Shown here: positions 7,439 to 15,686 of the stretch, one piece after another
Layout: each line of letters starts with the position of its first letter
How positions within the stretch are numbered: the first letter of the stretch is position 1
Origin: DASQDT01 sp036380435
GTDB taxonomy: Bacteria; Acidobacteriota; Blastocatellia; Pyrinomonadales; Pyrinomonadaceae
Reading direction: 5' to 3'
Assembly: GCA_036380435.1 (NCBI GenBank)
Contig: DASVES010000519.1
Span: 1-26,021 of the forward strand
Length of the DNA stretch: 26,021 nt
Notes under the pieces: generated by a model
Seen by the model: only the letters and a program-made list of their open reading frames with translations
Told to the model about the DNA's origin: nothing
Database searches by the model: none
Position numbers and translations under genes: made by a program

Positions 7439-10012
7439 TCACGGGCCGACGTGCACCTGCATCATGCTGTTTTGCGCGCTCGTGTTGACCACCCTGATGA
7501 TCGTGCCCGTCTTCGGGACGATGACGCCGGCGGCAGGCGTGTCCGCCGACCAGTAGCTGTTCAGGTCGTTGAAGACCGGGACGGCCGGCAGCGACGGGTG
7601 GGAGACCGTGAACTCGACGACGCGGTTCGGCGTGCCCGCGGGGCTTCCGGCCGCAGGCGGCAGGGTTCCCGTGAAGGGCAGCGTGAGGGCGTCGGTCGGC
7701 TCCAGGCCGAACGTCGAATCGAAGGACTGGATGGTGGCTGACCAGGGCGAGAACGTCCAGTTCAGCCCGTCATAGGGGACGACGCGGCGGAGCGGCTCCG
7801 GGTGCGCGTCGATGGGCAGCGCGAGGCCCTCGCCCCGGTGCTGGCTGGTGTTGTCGTTGGCCTGATCCTGATCCCAGTAGGTGATGAGCATCCCGTTCTG
7901 GTACGGGTAGTGCGTGACCCAGCTCGGGCGGGTGAGGGCGTGGCCGAACGTGTAGGGGCCGGTCTGGAGTCCCTGGTCGTAGGTGCGGTACTGCCGGTAC
8001 TCGGCGATGTAGTAGTGCGCGGCGTTCGAGCTTTCGATGCCGGTCGTGGCCTTGAAGCCGCCAAGCGTCCAGCCGTTGTCGCCGGCCTCAGCGCCGTCCG
8101 AGAAGGCGCCGAGCGTGATCTCGTCGGCGAGGAAGCCGTTGAGGACGGTGAAGGCGTCGGTCTTGTAGCGCAGACGCAGGAGCACGGTCTGGCCGGCGTA
8201 GGCCGTCGTGTTGAAGGAGGCGAGTCTCCACGCGCCGGCCGAGGAGCCGGTGATGCCGTTGCCGAGGTTCTGGCCGTTGGCGTTGGTGTTGGTCGTCAGC
8301 GCCGACTGGACGGCGCCGTTGAGGTAGGTGCCGGCGAGGTTCGTCCAGGTCGCGCCGTTGTTGGTCGAGACCGAGACGTAGGCATAGTCCCAGTTGGCTT
8401 CGATGTTGTACTGGAGCCTCATGGTCAGAGCCGACGTGCCGGCCGGAACCTCCACCTGGCGAACCATGTTGGTGTCGAGGTTGTCGGCCTTGCCGCCCCA
8501 CCACGCCTTCGTGCCGTACTGGAGCTTGCCGGCGGTCGGGTCGAAGAGGTAGAAGACGTTCTTGTCGGCGGGGAGGCTGACGACGACGGCCTGCGCCTTC
8601 TTCGTGTTCGTCTCCGCGGGGCCGAGCTTGTGGTCGGAGGGGACGCCCGTCGTGGCTATGTCGTAGTTCAGCCAGCCGAGCTGGAGCTTATCCCAGCCGC
8701 CGAAGTCGCCGGGGCGCGAGCCGATGTCAATCGTCCCGTCGCCGAGGTAGGAGCCGCTCGACATGATCGTCCAGAAGCCGGTGGAGTTCGAGCCGCCGTT
8801 GGTGTCGTAGTGGTCAGGCAGGCCGAGGTCGTGGCCGTACTCGTGGGCGAAGACGCCGAGGCCGCCGTTTTCGGGCTGGACGGTGTAGTCGCCGACCCAG
8901 ATGCCGGTCTTGGAGAGGGGGTGCGCGTTCTGGACGTTGGCCGCGTTGACGCTGGACGAGTTGATGCCCTGAACCACGGCTCCTGAAGAGCTGGTCGTGC
9001 CGCCGTTCGGGTTGGCGCCCCAGCCGCCGCCGAACTCGACGCCGCCGTCCTTATTGTAGGAGGGGCCGGTGACGCCGGCGAAGTTGTACCACGCCTGCCA
9101 GCGGTGCGACCAGATGGCGTTGGAGCCTTGCGCGCCGCCGCCCGTCTCCTCGCCCGCGCCGGAGTGGACGATCTGGAAGTGGTCGATGTAGCCGTCAGGC
9201 TCGTCGAAGTTGCCGTTGTTGTTGTAGTCGTAGCGATCCCACACGTCGAAGGACTGGAGGTGGGTCTTGATCTCATCTAGCGTCTTGCCTGAGGCGAGCT
9301 GATCCTTCGTCCAGACGTTGATGGCGTCGGCGATCATCGTCCAGGCGCCGGCGTCGCCCATCAGGTTCGAGCCGTAGCGCGGGCCGTTGAAGGGCACCTT
9401 GACCCACTCGGTCACGGCGCCGTTAATCGTGTAGCGGCCGGAAGACTGGGTCTGGTAGTAATTGACCATCCGGTTGAAGTACATGTCATAGAAGTGGGCG
9501 GGGCTGTAGTCAGCCTGCCAGATGGTGTTGTTGTTGAGAGCACGATTCGGCTCGGCGATCTGGTTGTGGAGCGGCCCCGGCGTCGTGGGGACGGCCGCGT
9601 TCGTGCTGGCTTGGGTGCCGTACTCGACGAGGACGACGAACACGCGGTCGTTCCGCTCAAGGCCGAGTTCGACGAACTGGCCCTTGGCGACCTCGTGAAC
9701 CTTGCCGTTGCTCTTCTTGCCGGCCAGCTTCTGCTTGAGGGCCTCCTGCCGGCGCTGGTAGCGGTCGGCCGCGCGCGGCGACTTGAAGTTGTCGCCGCCA
9801 CGGCGACGGAATTTGCCCTCGGGCGAGTCGTCGCCGCCCGTGTCAGACGACTCTTCGCCGCCGACTTCCTGCAATTCGTTCAGGGAATCTGCTTCGGAAC
9901 TGTCCTCTTGCTGCGCCCCGGCGGGGATGGAAATGAATGCTGCGATGAGGGCCACGGAAAGCAGCCACGTGATGAATCTGTAAGGGGTGTTGCGGGTCGT
10001 TTTAGAACTCAC
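7439..10012 (-). CDS. Secreted M6 family metalloprotease (immune inhibitor A-like)
   Basis: This 857-residue protein is a secreted zinc endopeptidase of family M6. It has a signal peptide (about 1-34, ending AGAQQ), an acidic Ser/Glu/Asp stretch and basic segment (about 35-100) that look like a propeptide, then the catalytic domain. The zinc motif HEYGHDLGLPDH is at 390-401 (HExxHxxGxxD). Asp/Asn-rich YDYNNNGNFDEPDGYIDH at about 261-278 resembles a calcium loop. The region from about 470 on is beta-rich, as in the C-terminal domains of immune inhibitor A. The start is GTG at 10012, with GGAGGT 8 nt upstream. It is a single-gene unit with its own terminator. A role in degrading environmental protein is likely; a toxin role cannot be inferred. 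Confidence 0.93.
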   Translation of the reverse strand: MSSKTTRNTPYRFITWLLSVALIAAFISIPAGAQQEDSSEADSLNELQEVGGEESSDTGGDDSPEGKFRRRGGDNFKSPRAADRYQRRQEALKQKLAGKKSNGKVHEVAKGQFVELGLERNDRVFVVLVEYGTQASTNAAVPTTPGPLHNQIAEPNRALNNNTIWQADYSPAHFYDMYFNRMVNYYQTQSSGRYTINGAVTEWVKVPFNGPRYGSNLMGDAGAWTMIADAINVWTKDQLASGKTLDEIKTHLQSFDVWDRYDYNNNGNFDEPDGYIDHFQIVHSGAGEETGGGAQGSNAIWSHRWQAWYNFAGVTGPSYNKDGGVEFGGGWGANPNGGTTSSSGAVVQGINSSSVNAANVQNAHPLSKTGIWVGDYTVQPENGGLGVFAHEYGHDLGLPDHYDTNGGSNSTGFWTIMSSGSYLGDGTIDIGSRPGDFGGWDKLQLGWLNYDIATTGVPSDHKLGPAETNTKKAQAVVVSLPADKNVFYLFDPTAGKLQYGTKAWWGGKADNLDTNMVRQVEVPAGTSALTMRLQYNIEANWDYAYVSVSTNNGATWTNLAGTYLNGAVQSALTTNTNANGQNLGNGITGSSAGAWRLASFNTTAYAGQTVLLRLRYKTDAFTVLNGFLADEITLGAFSDGAEAGDNGWTLGGFKATTGIESSNAAHYYIAEYRQYRTYDQGLQTGPYTFGHALTRPSWVTHYPYQNGMLITYWDQDQANDNTSQHRGEGLALPIDAHPEPLRRVVPYDGLNWTFSPWSATIQSFDSTFGLEPTDALTLPFTGTLPPAAGSPAGTPNRVVEFTVSHPSLPAVPVFNDLNSYWSADTPAAGVIVPKTGTIIRVVNTSAQNSMMQVHVGP

Positions 10013-10463
10013 TAATCGTTACCTCCAGGTGTTCGTTGAAAGAGATGGGGCCGGAAGCCGCGAGGAGGGAGCCTCGCCGCTCGGGTAACACCTCGCTTCA
10101 GTGAGGCTTATCGGGGCGTCTTTCGACAGACACACGGAGGCCCAAGCGAGGTTGGCGATTTGATTCTTTTGTTAGCTGATTTCCCCGAAGGCTTAAGTGC
10201 TGCCGCAGACAGGGAACCTACTTACAAGAGGGCGAATAACATACACTGGCAACTCACACGTCGTCAAACGTGCAATCAGATGCGCCACCCCCGCCGATTT
10301 ATGCACGCGCCGCGCCGGCCCGGAGTAAAAATTTACAAGTTCTTCTCCGCGCCCCGACGGCCGGCACGCTTCTGGAGCGGCCCGCGCCTCGGCGCGCCGC
10401 AACGACCCGCATTGCCGACCTTGACAGCCCGGCCGCGCGTGGCTAGCGAACTGTGCAACTGAT
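10013..10463. other. Intergenic region between the M6 protease and the tRNA
   Basis: About 450 nt without a gene I can support. It must hold the leader of the M6 protease; GGAGGT at about 10021-10026 (minus strand) is its ribosome binding site. A plus-strand TTGACA near 10421 has no gene ahead of it. The stretch around 10320-10345 is AT-rich. I could not settle on a promoter. Confidence 0.4.
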
Positions 10464-10539
10464 TGGTGCCCCCGGTAGGATTCGAACCTACAACCAACAG
10501 ATTATGAGTCTGCTGCTCTAACCGTTGAGCTACAGGGGC
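10464..10539 (-). tRNA. tRNA with CAT anticodon (tRNA-Met elongator or tRNA-Ile2)
   Basis: A full 76-nt cloverleaf reads on the minus strand. The acceptor is GCCCCTG/CGGGGGC (one T-G pair), the D stem GCTC/GAGC, the anticodon stem GCAGA/TCTGT around loop CTCATAA, the variable loop TGGTT, and the T stem GTAGG/CCTAC around TTCGAAT. Discriminator A and CCA are encoded. The anticodon is CAT. It lacks initiator features (the first acceptor pair is intact and there are not three G-C pairs at the end of the anticodon stem). CTCATAA occurs in both elongator Met and lysidine-modified Ile2 tRNAs, so these cannot be separated by eye. A truncated integrase ends 9 nt from its 5' end. Confidence 0.95.
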
Positions 10540-10547
10540 ACAAGGAT

Positions 10548-10952
10548 TTACGGGAGATTGCTTCCAGGCTGGAGGGACATTTGTAGGGACTCTGACCCAT
10601 TTATTCTCACAGACCGAGCTTTCTTATTCAACTCCTCCAACCGTTCAAAAGCCCGCTCCATGCTTTCCGGCGTCGGATGCACATATCGCTGAGAGACGGT
10701 GACACTGCTGTGCCCCGCAATCTGCTTGATGGTGAAGGCATCCACGCCTGCTTCACCCAGCCTGGTTAACATCGTGTGACGTAATGAATGTATCACAAAG
10801 TCTTTTGGGGGTTCGAGCAGACGGCGCACCTTTACGTGCTGGTGGTCTAGTGATGTGACCTGAAACGGCTTATCCTTTTTGCCCGGAAAAACCAGCGTTG
10901 AATTACTCTCTAATGAACAGCTAAGCAACCCCTTACCGCTTAGTAAAAACAA
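10548..10952 (-). pseudogene. Truncated tyrosine recombinase/phage integrase (C-terminal half)
   Basis: About 134 codons encode only the C-terminal catalytic part of a tyrosine recombinase. HSLRHTMLTRLGEAG holds the HxxR pair, IKQIAGHSSV holds the GH, and SQRYVHPTPE holds the nucleophile Tyr. The N-terminal DNA-binding domain and the first catalytic Arg region are missing. Upstream the frame is closed by a stop about 24 nt before the TTG at 10952, and the first 20 residues do not look like an integrase. A complete family member would be about 300-400 residues, so this is a remnant. It sits between a TonB-like gene (29 nt upstream) and the tRNA (9 nt downstream), which points to an old integration event at this tRNA (inference). 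Confidence 0.8.
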
Positions 10953-10980
10953 TTTGTCTGTAGGGCGTGCTGATCACGAG

Positions 10981-11625
10981 TCACTGTTTTTTTATGCTGA
11001 TGCGCTCAGTCTCGGTCACGGTCACCCCAGATTGATATCGGCGCTGCCTGACAACGCGAAGGGCAGAGTTCTCCAACGCCTCCCTGCCGGGCTGAGGGTT
11101 AGAGACATATGCCTCCACTACCCGGCCATTCTCAACCCTCTTTGTGACGACGACAGCTTCGTCTTCCGAAGCGCGAGACTCCTCATTATTAAGAGGTTTG
11201 GTAATAGCCGGCGGGGGAACAGGCGGGGGAGAAGCGGGTGAGGGGTGTGAGGTCGCCGCAAGCACAGTCGAATTTTCATCCTGCTCAGATGGCGGGGCTT
11301 TTTGTTTCTGTCTGGGTCGTTCGCGGGTGAGTGCGCCATTCTCCCCTCGCTCGACCTTCGGCGCGAAGGTCGAATCGGCCGCGTCCGATGACGACTTAAG
11401 AAGGTCAGAGAATCCATACGTTCCAATCACCTCTTCCGTGTGGCTCGCCAGCGGCGCCTCCACTTTGGCCCCGACGGAATTCAACGACACCCCCACAGGT
11501 GAAACTTCCCTGACACGCTGATTGAACAGGCCCATGTCGGATAGAATCGTATACGACAGAAAAATTATCACCATTATGGCAAGCAGCCGGATGACAATCG
11601 ACGAGCTTGTTTTTAACGCCATCAT
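10981..11625 (-). CDS. Membrane-anchored protein with TonB-C-like end
   Basis: This roughly 214-residue protein has an N-terminal membrane helix (about 8-31, SIVIRLLAIMVIIFLSYTIL), a long polar linker rich in Pro, Ser, Glu and Lys, and a C-terminal segment NGRVVEAYVSNPQPG...LENSALRVVRQRRYQSG that follows the TonB C-terminal pattern (a strand with an N/G turn, a 'small residue-AL-AVR' helix, then a strand). It ends in basic residues. This fits a TonB-like energy transducer or a related periplasmic adaptor, but the domain is short and divergent. ATG at 11625 has GAAGGG 4 nt upstream (7 nt from a second ATG at 11622); a TTG 16 codons earlier is less likely. It lies 209 nt downstream of the TPR/TonB-like gene on the same strand. 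No TonB-dependent receptor or ExbB/ExbD is in view. Confidence 0.65.
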   Translation of the reverse strand: MMALKTSSSIVIRLLAIMVIIFLSYTILSDMGLFNQRVREVSPVGVSLNSVGAKVEAPLASHTEEVIGTYGFSDLLKSSSDAADSTFAPKVERGENGALTRERPRQKQKAPPSEQDENSTVLAATSHPSPASPPPVPPPAITKPLNNEESRASEDEAVVVTKRVENGRVVEAYVSNPQPGREALENSALRVVRQRRYQSGVTVTETERISIKKQ

Positions 11626-11834
11626 TAAACCCTTCGACAAGCCACGCTTCCCGTCTTTGATTCCTCGGCCCAACCGACCACCGGCGACCGTACCTGATCG
11701 ATCTCCAGAGCCACCCGACAGAGGCAGGCAGGGTATCCGAGTGGTTCGAGGCGATTACCACGCCTTCACTGCGCCCTCATTCAGGAGGCGTATTCCTTAA
11801 GCGGAGGTTGATATGTGTCCTGGAAAACCTAGAC

Positions 11835-13604
11835 CTAGCGCCTCATCCTGTCAGCGAAACCACCCCCGCTTTGAAAGCCGGGGTGACTAAAGGCACGAGC
11901 CGTTTCCGCAAGCACGCCTGCCAGCTTAGTGTTGAGGCCCTTAAGAATCTCGACTTGATTCCTCGCCGAGCTGATATCTTTCGCCCCAAGGTAAGCCATC
12001 CCCAAGCCGAAATGATAATCTGCCGAGCCGGCACGGAGTTGTACAGCCCGCTTATATGACTTGACGGCCTCGGGATAGCGACGGAGGTTGAAGTTGCTCA
12101 CGCCGATGTAATAGTGGGCGTCGGCGGCGTCTGGCTTCAGACTGACGACTTTCTTGAACGCGTTCAGTGCGTCGGCGTCACGTTCCAGTTCGAGGTATGA
12201 GGCTCCCAGCTTAAAGAGCACTTCATAGTTGTCGGGGCCGAGGCGGGATGCCTCCTTGAAGGCCTTAACGGCATCTTTATACTTACCGAATTTATAGTAT
12301 TCGGAGCCGATTTGAGCATACTTCTTAGCGTCGGCCTCCTCCGAAGACTTCGCCGCCGGCTTAGCCTCGGAAGTGTTTACTGCCGGGCCAATGGTTGAGG
12401 ATTCCGCCGTCCGTTCGGAGTCTGCGGGCGCCGCCACCAAGCTTGCTTCGGCAACGGGGGCGGATGTTACCGAAGGGGGGCCGGCAGAAGGTTCGAGGTT
12501 GAACTCATAACTCAGCAGGCCGAATACCCTCGCCGGTTCGTTCGACAGTTGTGTCGGCGAGAAGCGCGCGCGGCGCGCCGCCTGCTCCGCCGCGTCGGCC
12601 AGCAAGACGTGCCCAGACACGACACGCGTCGAAGAGACCTCGCCCTTCTCGTCCACAATGACCTGTACGTCTACCTTGCCGACAACCTTGGCGGTAGCCG
12701 CGCCAATGGGGTATACCGGCTGGGGCATGTAAACAGCAGCCCTTCTCAACTCTTCGCTGGACACGTTCTTTACTAAGAGAGTAGGGGCCGCCGTGTCTTC
12801 CTTTGTGTCTTCCTTTGTGTCTTCCTTCTTAGCGGCCGGCTCTGCTTCATCGGTCGTCTTCGAGAGCGCGGCCTGCTCGCCGGGTGGAGCAGTGGCGACC
12901 GGCATGACGTTCGGCGGTTTGGTTTTACCTGCCGCCGGGGCGGTTTCGTTGGCCGCCGCCGCTTGAGGGGTCGTCGGATGGAGCAGGCTCTCCTCCGGTG
13001 TCGGCTCCTTAGCCGGGGAGGCGCCGGCGTTACCCGAACTTTGTGTCCCAGAGTTTATTGCCTTGGCGACCGCATCGGTGCTGTAGTAAGTGATGGTTCG
13101 GTAAGTGACTTCAATCGGCTCGTAGCTCAGCTTCCCCCCCTCGATGACGGCGACCGAGGTGGTCATCTTCGTCCAGTTGCCCACGGCATCGAACTCGTAA
13201 GCGTAGGTCTCCCGACTGATGACCGACCCGTCGTTGGCTTGCAAATCCATCTCGATGACATTGCCTTTGTCGTCGAACTTGCGGTAGACCTCCTTACCAG
13301 TTAAGTTGTCTTCCTCAGTCGTGAAATACTCGTTGTCGGCCTTCTTACCTCTACGGTCATAAAGGTCTGTACCTTGCAGCTTGCGCGGCCCCTCTACTAA
13401 CCCCCCCGACTTGACGATGATCTTCGCAATCTCCTTACGGACCCGGCGCACCGGCCCCATCAATCCGTCCTCTTGCCGACTAATGTTGTCTGAAGAAACG
13501 ACGGTCGCCGAGGCGGGGGCGGCAGTCTTTTCCTGCGCCTCGGCGGAATGAAAGGCCGCCGTATAGGAGAGCGTCAGAACCAGTAGGCGTATCGGTCCCA
13601 GCAT
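11835..13604 (-). CDS. Secreted protein with TonB-C-like domain and TPR repeats
   Basis: This 589-residue protein has several parts. A signal peptide lies at 1-23 (cleavage near AEAQ). A beta-rich region at about 75-170 holds YD/RHS-like phrases (KFDDKGNVIEMD, YAYEFDAVGNW). Next comes a low-complexity Ala/Pro/Glu/Thr linker (about 185-275) with three KEDT units, then a TonB-C-like domain at about 293-371 (QPVYPIGAATAKVVGKVDVQ, KGEVSSTRVVSGHVLL, ARRARFSP). Three to four TPRs fill about 425-555. The start ATG at 13604 has GGAGGT 5 nt upstream. It is probably exported to the periplasm, where the TPRs bind partners. The last roughly 20 residues (after LAETARAF) are encoded by an imperfect palindrome and look like an added tail. 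The protein it serves is unknown. Confidence 0.8.
   Translation of the reverse strand: MLGPIRLLVLTLSYTAAFHSAEAQEKTAAPASATVVSSDNISRQEDGLMGPVRRVRKEIAKIIVKSGGLVEGPRKLQGTDLYDRRGKKADNEYFTTEEDNLTGKEVYRKFDDKGNVIEMDLQANDGSVISRETYAYEFDAVGNWTKMTTSVAVIEGGKLSYEPIEVTYRTITYYSTDAVAKAINSGTQSSGNAGASPAKEPTPEESLLHPTTPQAAAANETAPAAGKTKPPNVMPVATAPPGEQAALSKTTDEAEPAAKKEDTKEDTKEDTAAPTLLVKNVSSEELRRAAVYMPQPVYPIGAATAKVVGKVDVQVIVDEKGEVSSTRVVSGHVLLADAAEQAARRARFSPTQLSNEPARVFGLLSYEFNLEPSAGPPSVTSAPVAEASLVAAPADSERTAESSTIGPAVNTSEAKPAAKSSEEADAKKYAQIGSEYYKFGKYKDAVKAFKEASRLGPDNYEVLFKLGASYLELERDADALNAFKKVVSLKPDAADAHYYIGVSNFNLRRYPEAVKSYKRAVQLRAGSADYHFGLGMAYLGAKDISSARNQVEILKGLNTKLAGVLAETARAFSHPGFQSGGGFADRMRR
11861..11885. repeat. 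Imperfect palindrome in the last codons of the TPR gene
   Basis: CACCCC-x-GCTTT-GAAAGC-x-GGGGTG reads the same on both strands except for one mismatch pair. It lies in the last codons of the TPR/TonB-like gene and encodes the odd Gly/Phe-rich C-terminal tail. No T-run follows, so it is not a standard terminator. Confidence 0.4.
12793..12828. repeat. Three tandem 12-bp units encoding KEDT
   Basis: GTGTCTTCCTTT is present at 12793-12804 and 12805-12816, with a third copy differing in the last base at 12817-12828. On the coding strand it gives three Lys-Glu-Asp-Thr units in the flexible linker of the TPR/TonB-like protein. Copy number can change by slippage without breaking the frame. Confidence 0.9.
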
Positions 13605-13969
13605 GGAGTACCTCCGAGAGGCTAACCGCGGGCATACCCTGGGCGGATAAACTGATGAACAACGGCTTCAGACTAAATGGAGGGCTGGAACGATTAGGCT
13701 TATGGTTTTAGCAGGCTCACACTACCAGCCCTGACAACGAAGGTAGAAATGTAGCTTACTCATCCATAACCAACACGTCAAATAGTTTTTCTTGGATAGG
13801 GCGAGCCTGCTCCCCCAATGTTCAGAGTCTATAAGACTCATCCGGCGGGCTTTGCCCATTAATTCATTGAAAGATGCAGAAGGAGACAACGTCACCCGAA
13901 TATGCAGCGTTAATGCACTCCTCCCTGAATTAATGGGCAAAGCTAACCAGGGCACACTCGGACGCATCC
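13605..13969. other. AT-richer intergenic region with inverted repeats
   Basis: About 365 nt between the TPR and ankyrin genes with no convincing gene. A minus-strand frame at 13722-13967 is unconvincing and partly made of the repeat arms. The region holds AGGGCTGG (13681-13688) inverted at 13725-13732, a small stem GAGTCT-ATA-AGACTC (13825-13839) and the 18-bp inverted repeat described separately. It must also hold the leader of the TPR gene, whose GGAGGT lies at about 13610-13615. Confidence 0.5.
13849..13943. repeat. 18-bp perfect inverted repeat flanking 59 nt (MITE-like)
   Basis: GCTTTGCCCATTAATTCA (13849-13866) is repeated exactly in inverse at 13926-13943, enclosing 59 nt. The size (95 nt), perfect arms and intergenic position fit a small non-autonomous palindromic or MITE-like element. 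No flanking target duplication is obvious. Confidence 0.7.
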
Positions 13970-15376
13970 TTACTTGAAGTTATATGTGATTGTCCCTGAC
14001 ACCTTCGCAGCCCCGCCGGCCAGCTTCTCGCTTGAGAATTTCGCCTCCCGTGCGGCCTTCACGGCTGCGACTCGCAGTAGCGGGTGACCATTCAGAGGGC
14101 GCGCTGAAATAACGTCACCTTTTTTGTTCACTACAACCGCGACCGTCACGTTGCCTGAGACCCCTTCGCTTTTAACCACCTCCGGGTATTCCGGGCTGGG
14201 CAATCTAATCTCTTTGCCTTTGAGCGCGCCGTCAGTTACCGGTTGATCCGGCTGCACACTGGCGGGCGCCGTTTGTGCCGAGCCGGGCGCGGCGGGAATC
14301 TGATTGGTAAAACTTCGGTTTAACTGGTAGCCGATGAGACCGCCTCCCAAGAGTGCAAGAGCGATCAGGATCGGCGCCCACGGCCGCCCGACGTTTCTAT
14401 TGTCCCTCATGGAAACGTATGGTTCTACAGCGGCTGTGACTGAAGGTTCATCATCGCTAATTAAACGTACGGAGTCATACAAGCAGTACGCCAGAATGTC
14501 GCTTCGATAGGTGCTGTTGCACTTCGGGCAGCGTCTGACGCCGGAACCCGTGGGCGTTTCTTGAGCTGTGTGTCCAAGCGTCGATGCCGGGCGGGTGGGC
14601 TCGCCATACATCACATCTTCATAATGGCGTCGCGCTACCTCCTCTGATTTCTGATGGGCTTCTGCATCAGCCCGTTCGCGAACCTCTTCGGCGATAGCGC
14701 CGGCAGCCTTAACCGACGAAGTTATCTCGTCCTCATCAGATGCGACCCCGGCCACGCCCTGCCCGGCGGGCGTGGCCTGCCGCATCGCGGCGGGGAGCGG
14801 CGTCTCGTCGGAGTCGAGGTCGAGTTCGAAGTCGGCGGCCAGGGCGGCAGGCTGCACGTGGCTGAGGTCGAGCAGCGCGTCGGCGGCCTGGGGATCATGT
14901 GCCCCTCTGGCTGTGGCGGTTTGTGCGTCCAGAGGCTCCGTGGATTGGCCGAGGCGTTGGGCCGGGTTCGCCCTCTGCTGTCGCTCCTCCCTGCCTTTTA
15001 TTTCTGCCGGTTCTTCGCCCTGTTGTCGTACCACTTCCGCAGCTTGTCTATAGTCTTCCTCCGCCGCATTCATCCCGGGGGTCTTTGGACCCGCAGGTGG
15101 GGTGTCTTGAAGCAGACGAGTCACTTCATCGAAGCCTCTCCTTATCGACCACTCCGTCGCGGTGAGGCCCAAGTAATCCTTCATCCGCACATCCGCGCCC
15201 GCATGGAGCAAAACACGCACCACGTCGGCATGGCCGAAGAAGGCGGCGCCAATGAGAGCTGTCACCCCTTTCAGGGTACTCACATTAACGTCCGCGCCAT
15301 CGGCCAGGAGGGCGCTAACGGCGCCCGCGTCACCTTGTGCTGCCGCACGTATCAGTGGAATGTGAGTAGAAGACAG
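13970..15376 (-). CDS. Ankyrin, zinc-ribbon, membrane and TonB-C-like fusion protein, probable CTG start
   Basis: From CTG at 15376 the product is 468 residues. Ankyrin repeats fill about 6-90 (IPLIRAAAQGDAGAVSALLA, then GVTALIGAAFFGHADVVRVL and HAGADV). A long charged linker follows, then a short ribbon at about 282-301 (CPKCNSTYRS...YCLYD, the last Cys replaced by Asp), one membrane helix at about 334-351 (ILIALALLGGGLIGY), and a TonB-C-like domain at about 390-468 (SPEYPEVVKSEGVSGNVTVA, GHPLLRVAAVKAAREAKFSS). The only canonical start, GTG at 15283, would cut the first ankyrin repeat and has no ribosome site. The frame is open only back to a stop at 15380-15382. CTG at 15376 has AAGAAGGG 8 nt upstream and a TATAAT box at 15433-15438. 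The topology implies a cytoplasmic ankyrin part and a periplasmic TonB-like end. Confidence 0.8.
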   Translation of the reverse strand: MSSTHIPLIRAAAQGDAGAVSALLADGADVNVSTLKGVTALIGAAFFGHADVVRVLLHAGADVRMKDYLGLTATEWSIRRGFDEVTRLLQDTPPAGPKTPGMNAAEEDYRQAAEVVRQQGEEPAEIKGREERQQRANPAQRLGQSTEPLDAQTATARGAHDPQAADALLDLSHVQPAALAADFELDLDSDETPLPAAMRQATPAGQGVAGVASDEDEITSSVKAAGAIAEEVRERADAEAHQKSEEVARRHYEDVMYGEPTRPASTLGHTAQETPTGSGVRRCPKCNSTYRSDILAYCLYDSVRLISDDEPSVTAAVEPYVSMRDNRNVGRPWAPILIALALLGGGLIGYQLNRSFTNQIPAAPGSAQTAPASVQPDQPVTDGALKGKEIRLPSPEYPEVVKSEGVSGNVTVAVVVNKKGDVISARPLNGHPLLRVAAVKAAREAKFSSEKLAGGAAKVSGTITYNFK

Positions 15377-15686
15377 GGTTCAATCCCTTCTTTGTTAAGT
15401 CCGAAATTCAGAGGGCTACTGCACAACACATAATTATAAGCAGTAAGAATGCCTGAAATCCATTTAGAGCGAAGGGTCACCTTACCTGCTACGGGGATGA
15501 AACTGTTGACGCAAACAATTCCACATCGGGGCGCGTCAATGCGCGTTTCCCGAAAGAAGTGCCGGGCGATAATATTGGCGCGTGCGGACGGCCGCAAGCG
15601 TGCCCAAAAAAGCGTTCGCGGCCGGCAGTGACGGCCGGCATTTCTGATATGCTGCGACGCCGGCTTTGAAACTTGTGGAGGACGCG
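15377..15686. other. Divergent intergenic region between the ankyrin and GH47 genes
   Basis: About 310 nt with no supported gene. Its left half is AT-rich and carries the promoter box of the ankyrin gene. Its right half is GC-rich, with GCCGGCAGTGACGGCCGGC at 15622-15640, an inverted GCCGGC pair. No clear promoter for GH47 was found. Confidence 0.5.
15433..15438 (-). promoter_or_regulatory. -10 box TATAAT ahead of the ankyrin/TonB-like gene
   Basis: A perfect TATAAT reads on the minus strand in AT-rich sequence. No good -35 is found 16-18 nt upstream. Transcription would begin near 15426, about 50 nt before the proposed CTG start at 15376, which supports translation from there. Confidence 0.45.

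Noticed and set aside
7802..8986. Long plus-strand open frame opposite the M6 protease
   Set aside because: It is Val/Gly/Arg-rich sequence mirroring the high-GC coding strand, with no motif, signal or ribosome site; the minus strand carries a complete protease.
10421..10449. Plus-strand TTGACA with a TAGCGA-like -10
   Set aside because: The -10 is poor and no plus-strand gene lies ahead; the tRNA and integrase remnant are on the other strand.
11725..11760. GGTATCCGAGTGGTTCGAGGCG, resembling the D-arm of a class II tRNA, near the integrase remnant
   Set aside because: No anticodon stem, variable arm or T-arm follows at the right spacing, so it is at most a chance match.
13722..13967. Minus-strand 81-codon frame between the TPR and ankyrin genes
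   Set aside because: Its sequence is made largely of the inverted-repeat element, it has no ribosome site and resembles no family I know.
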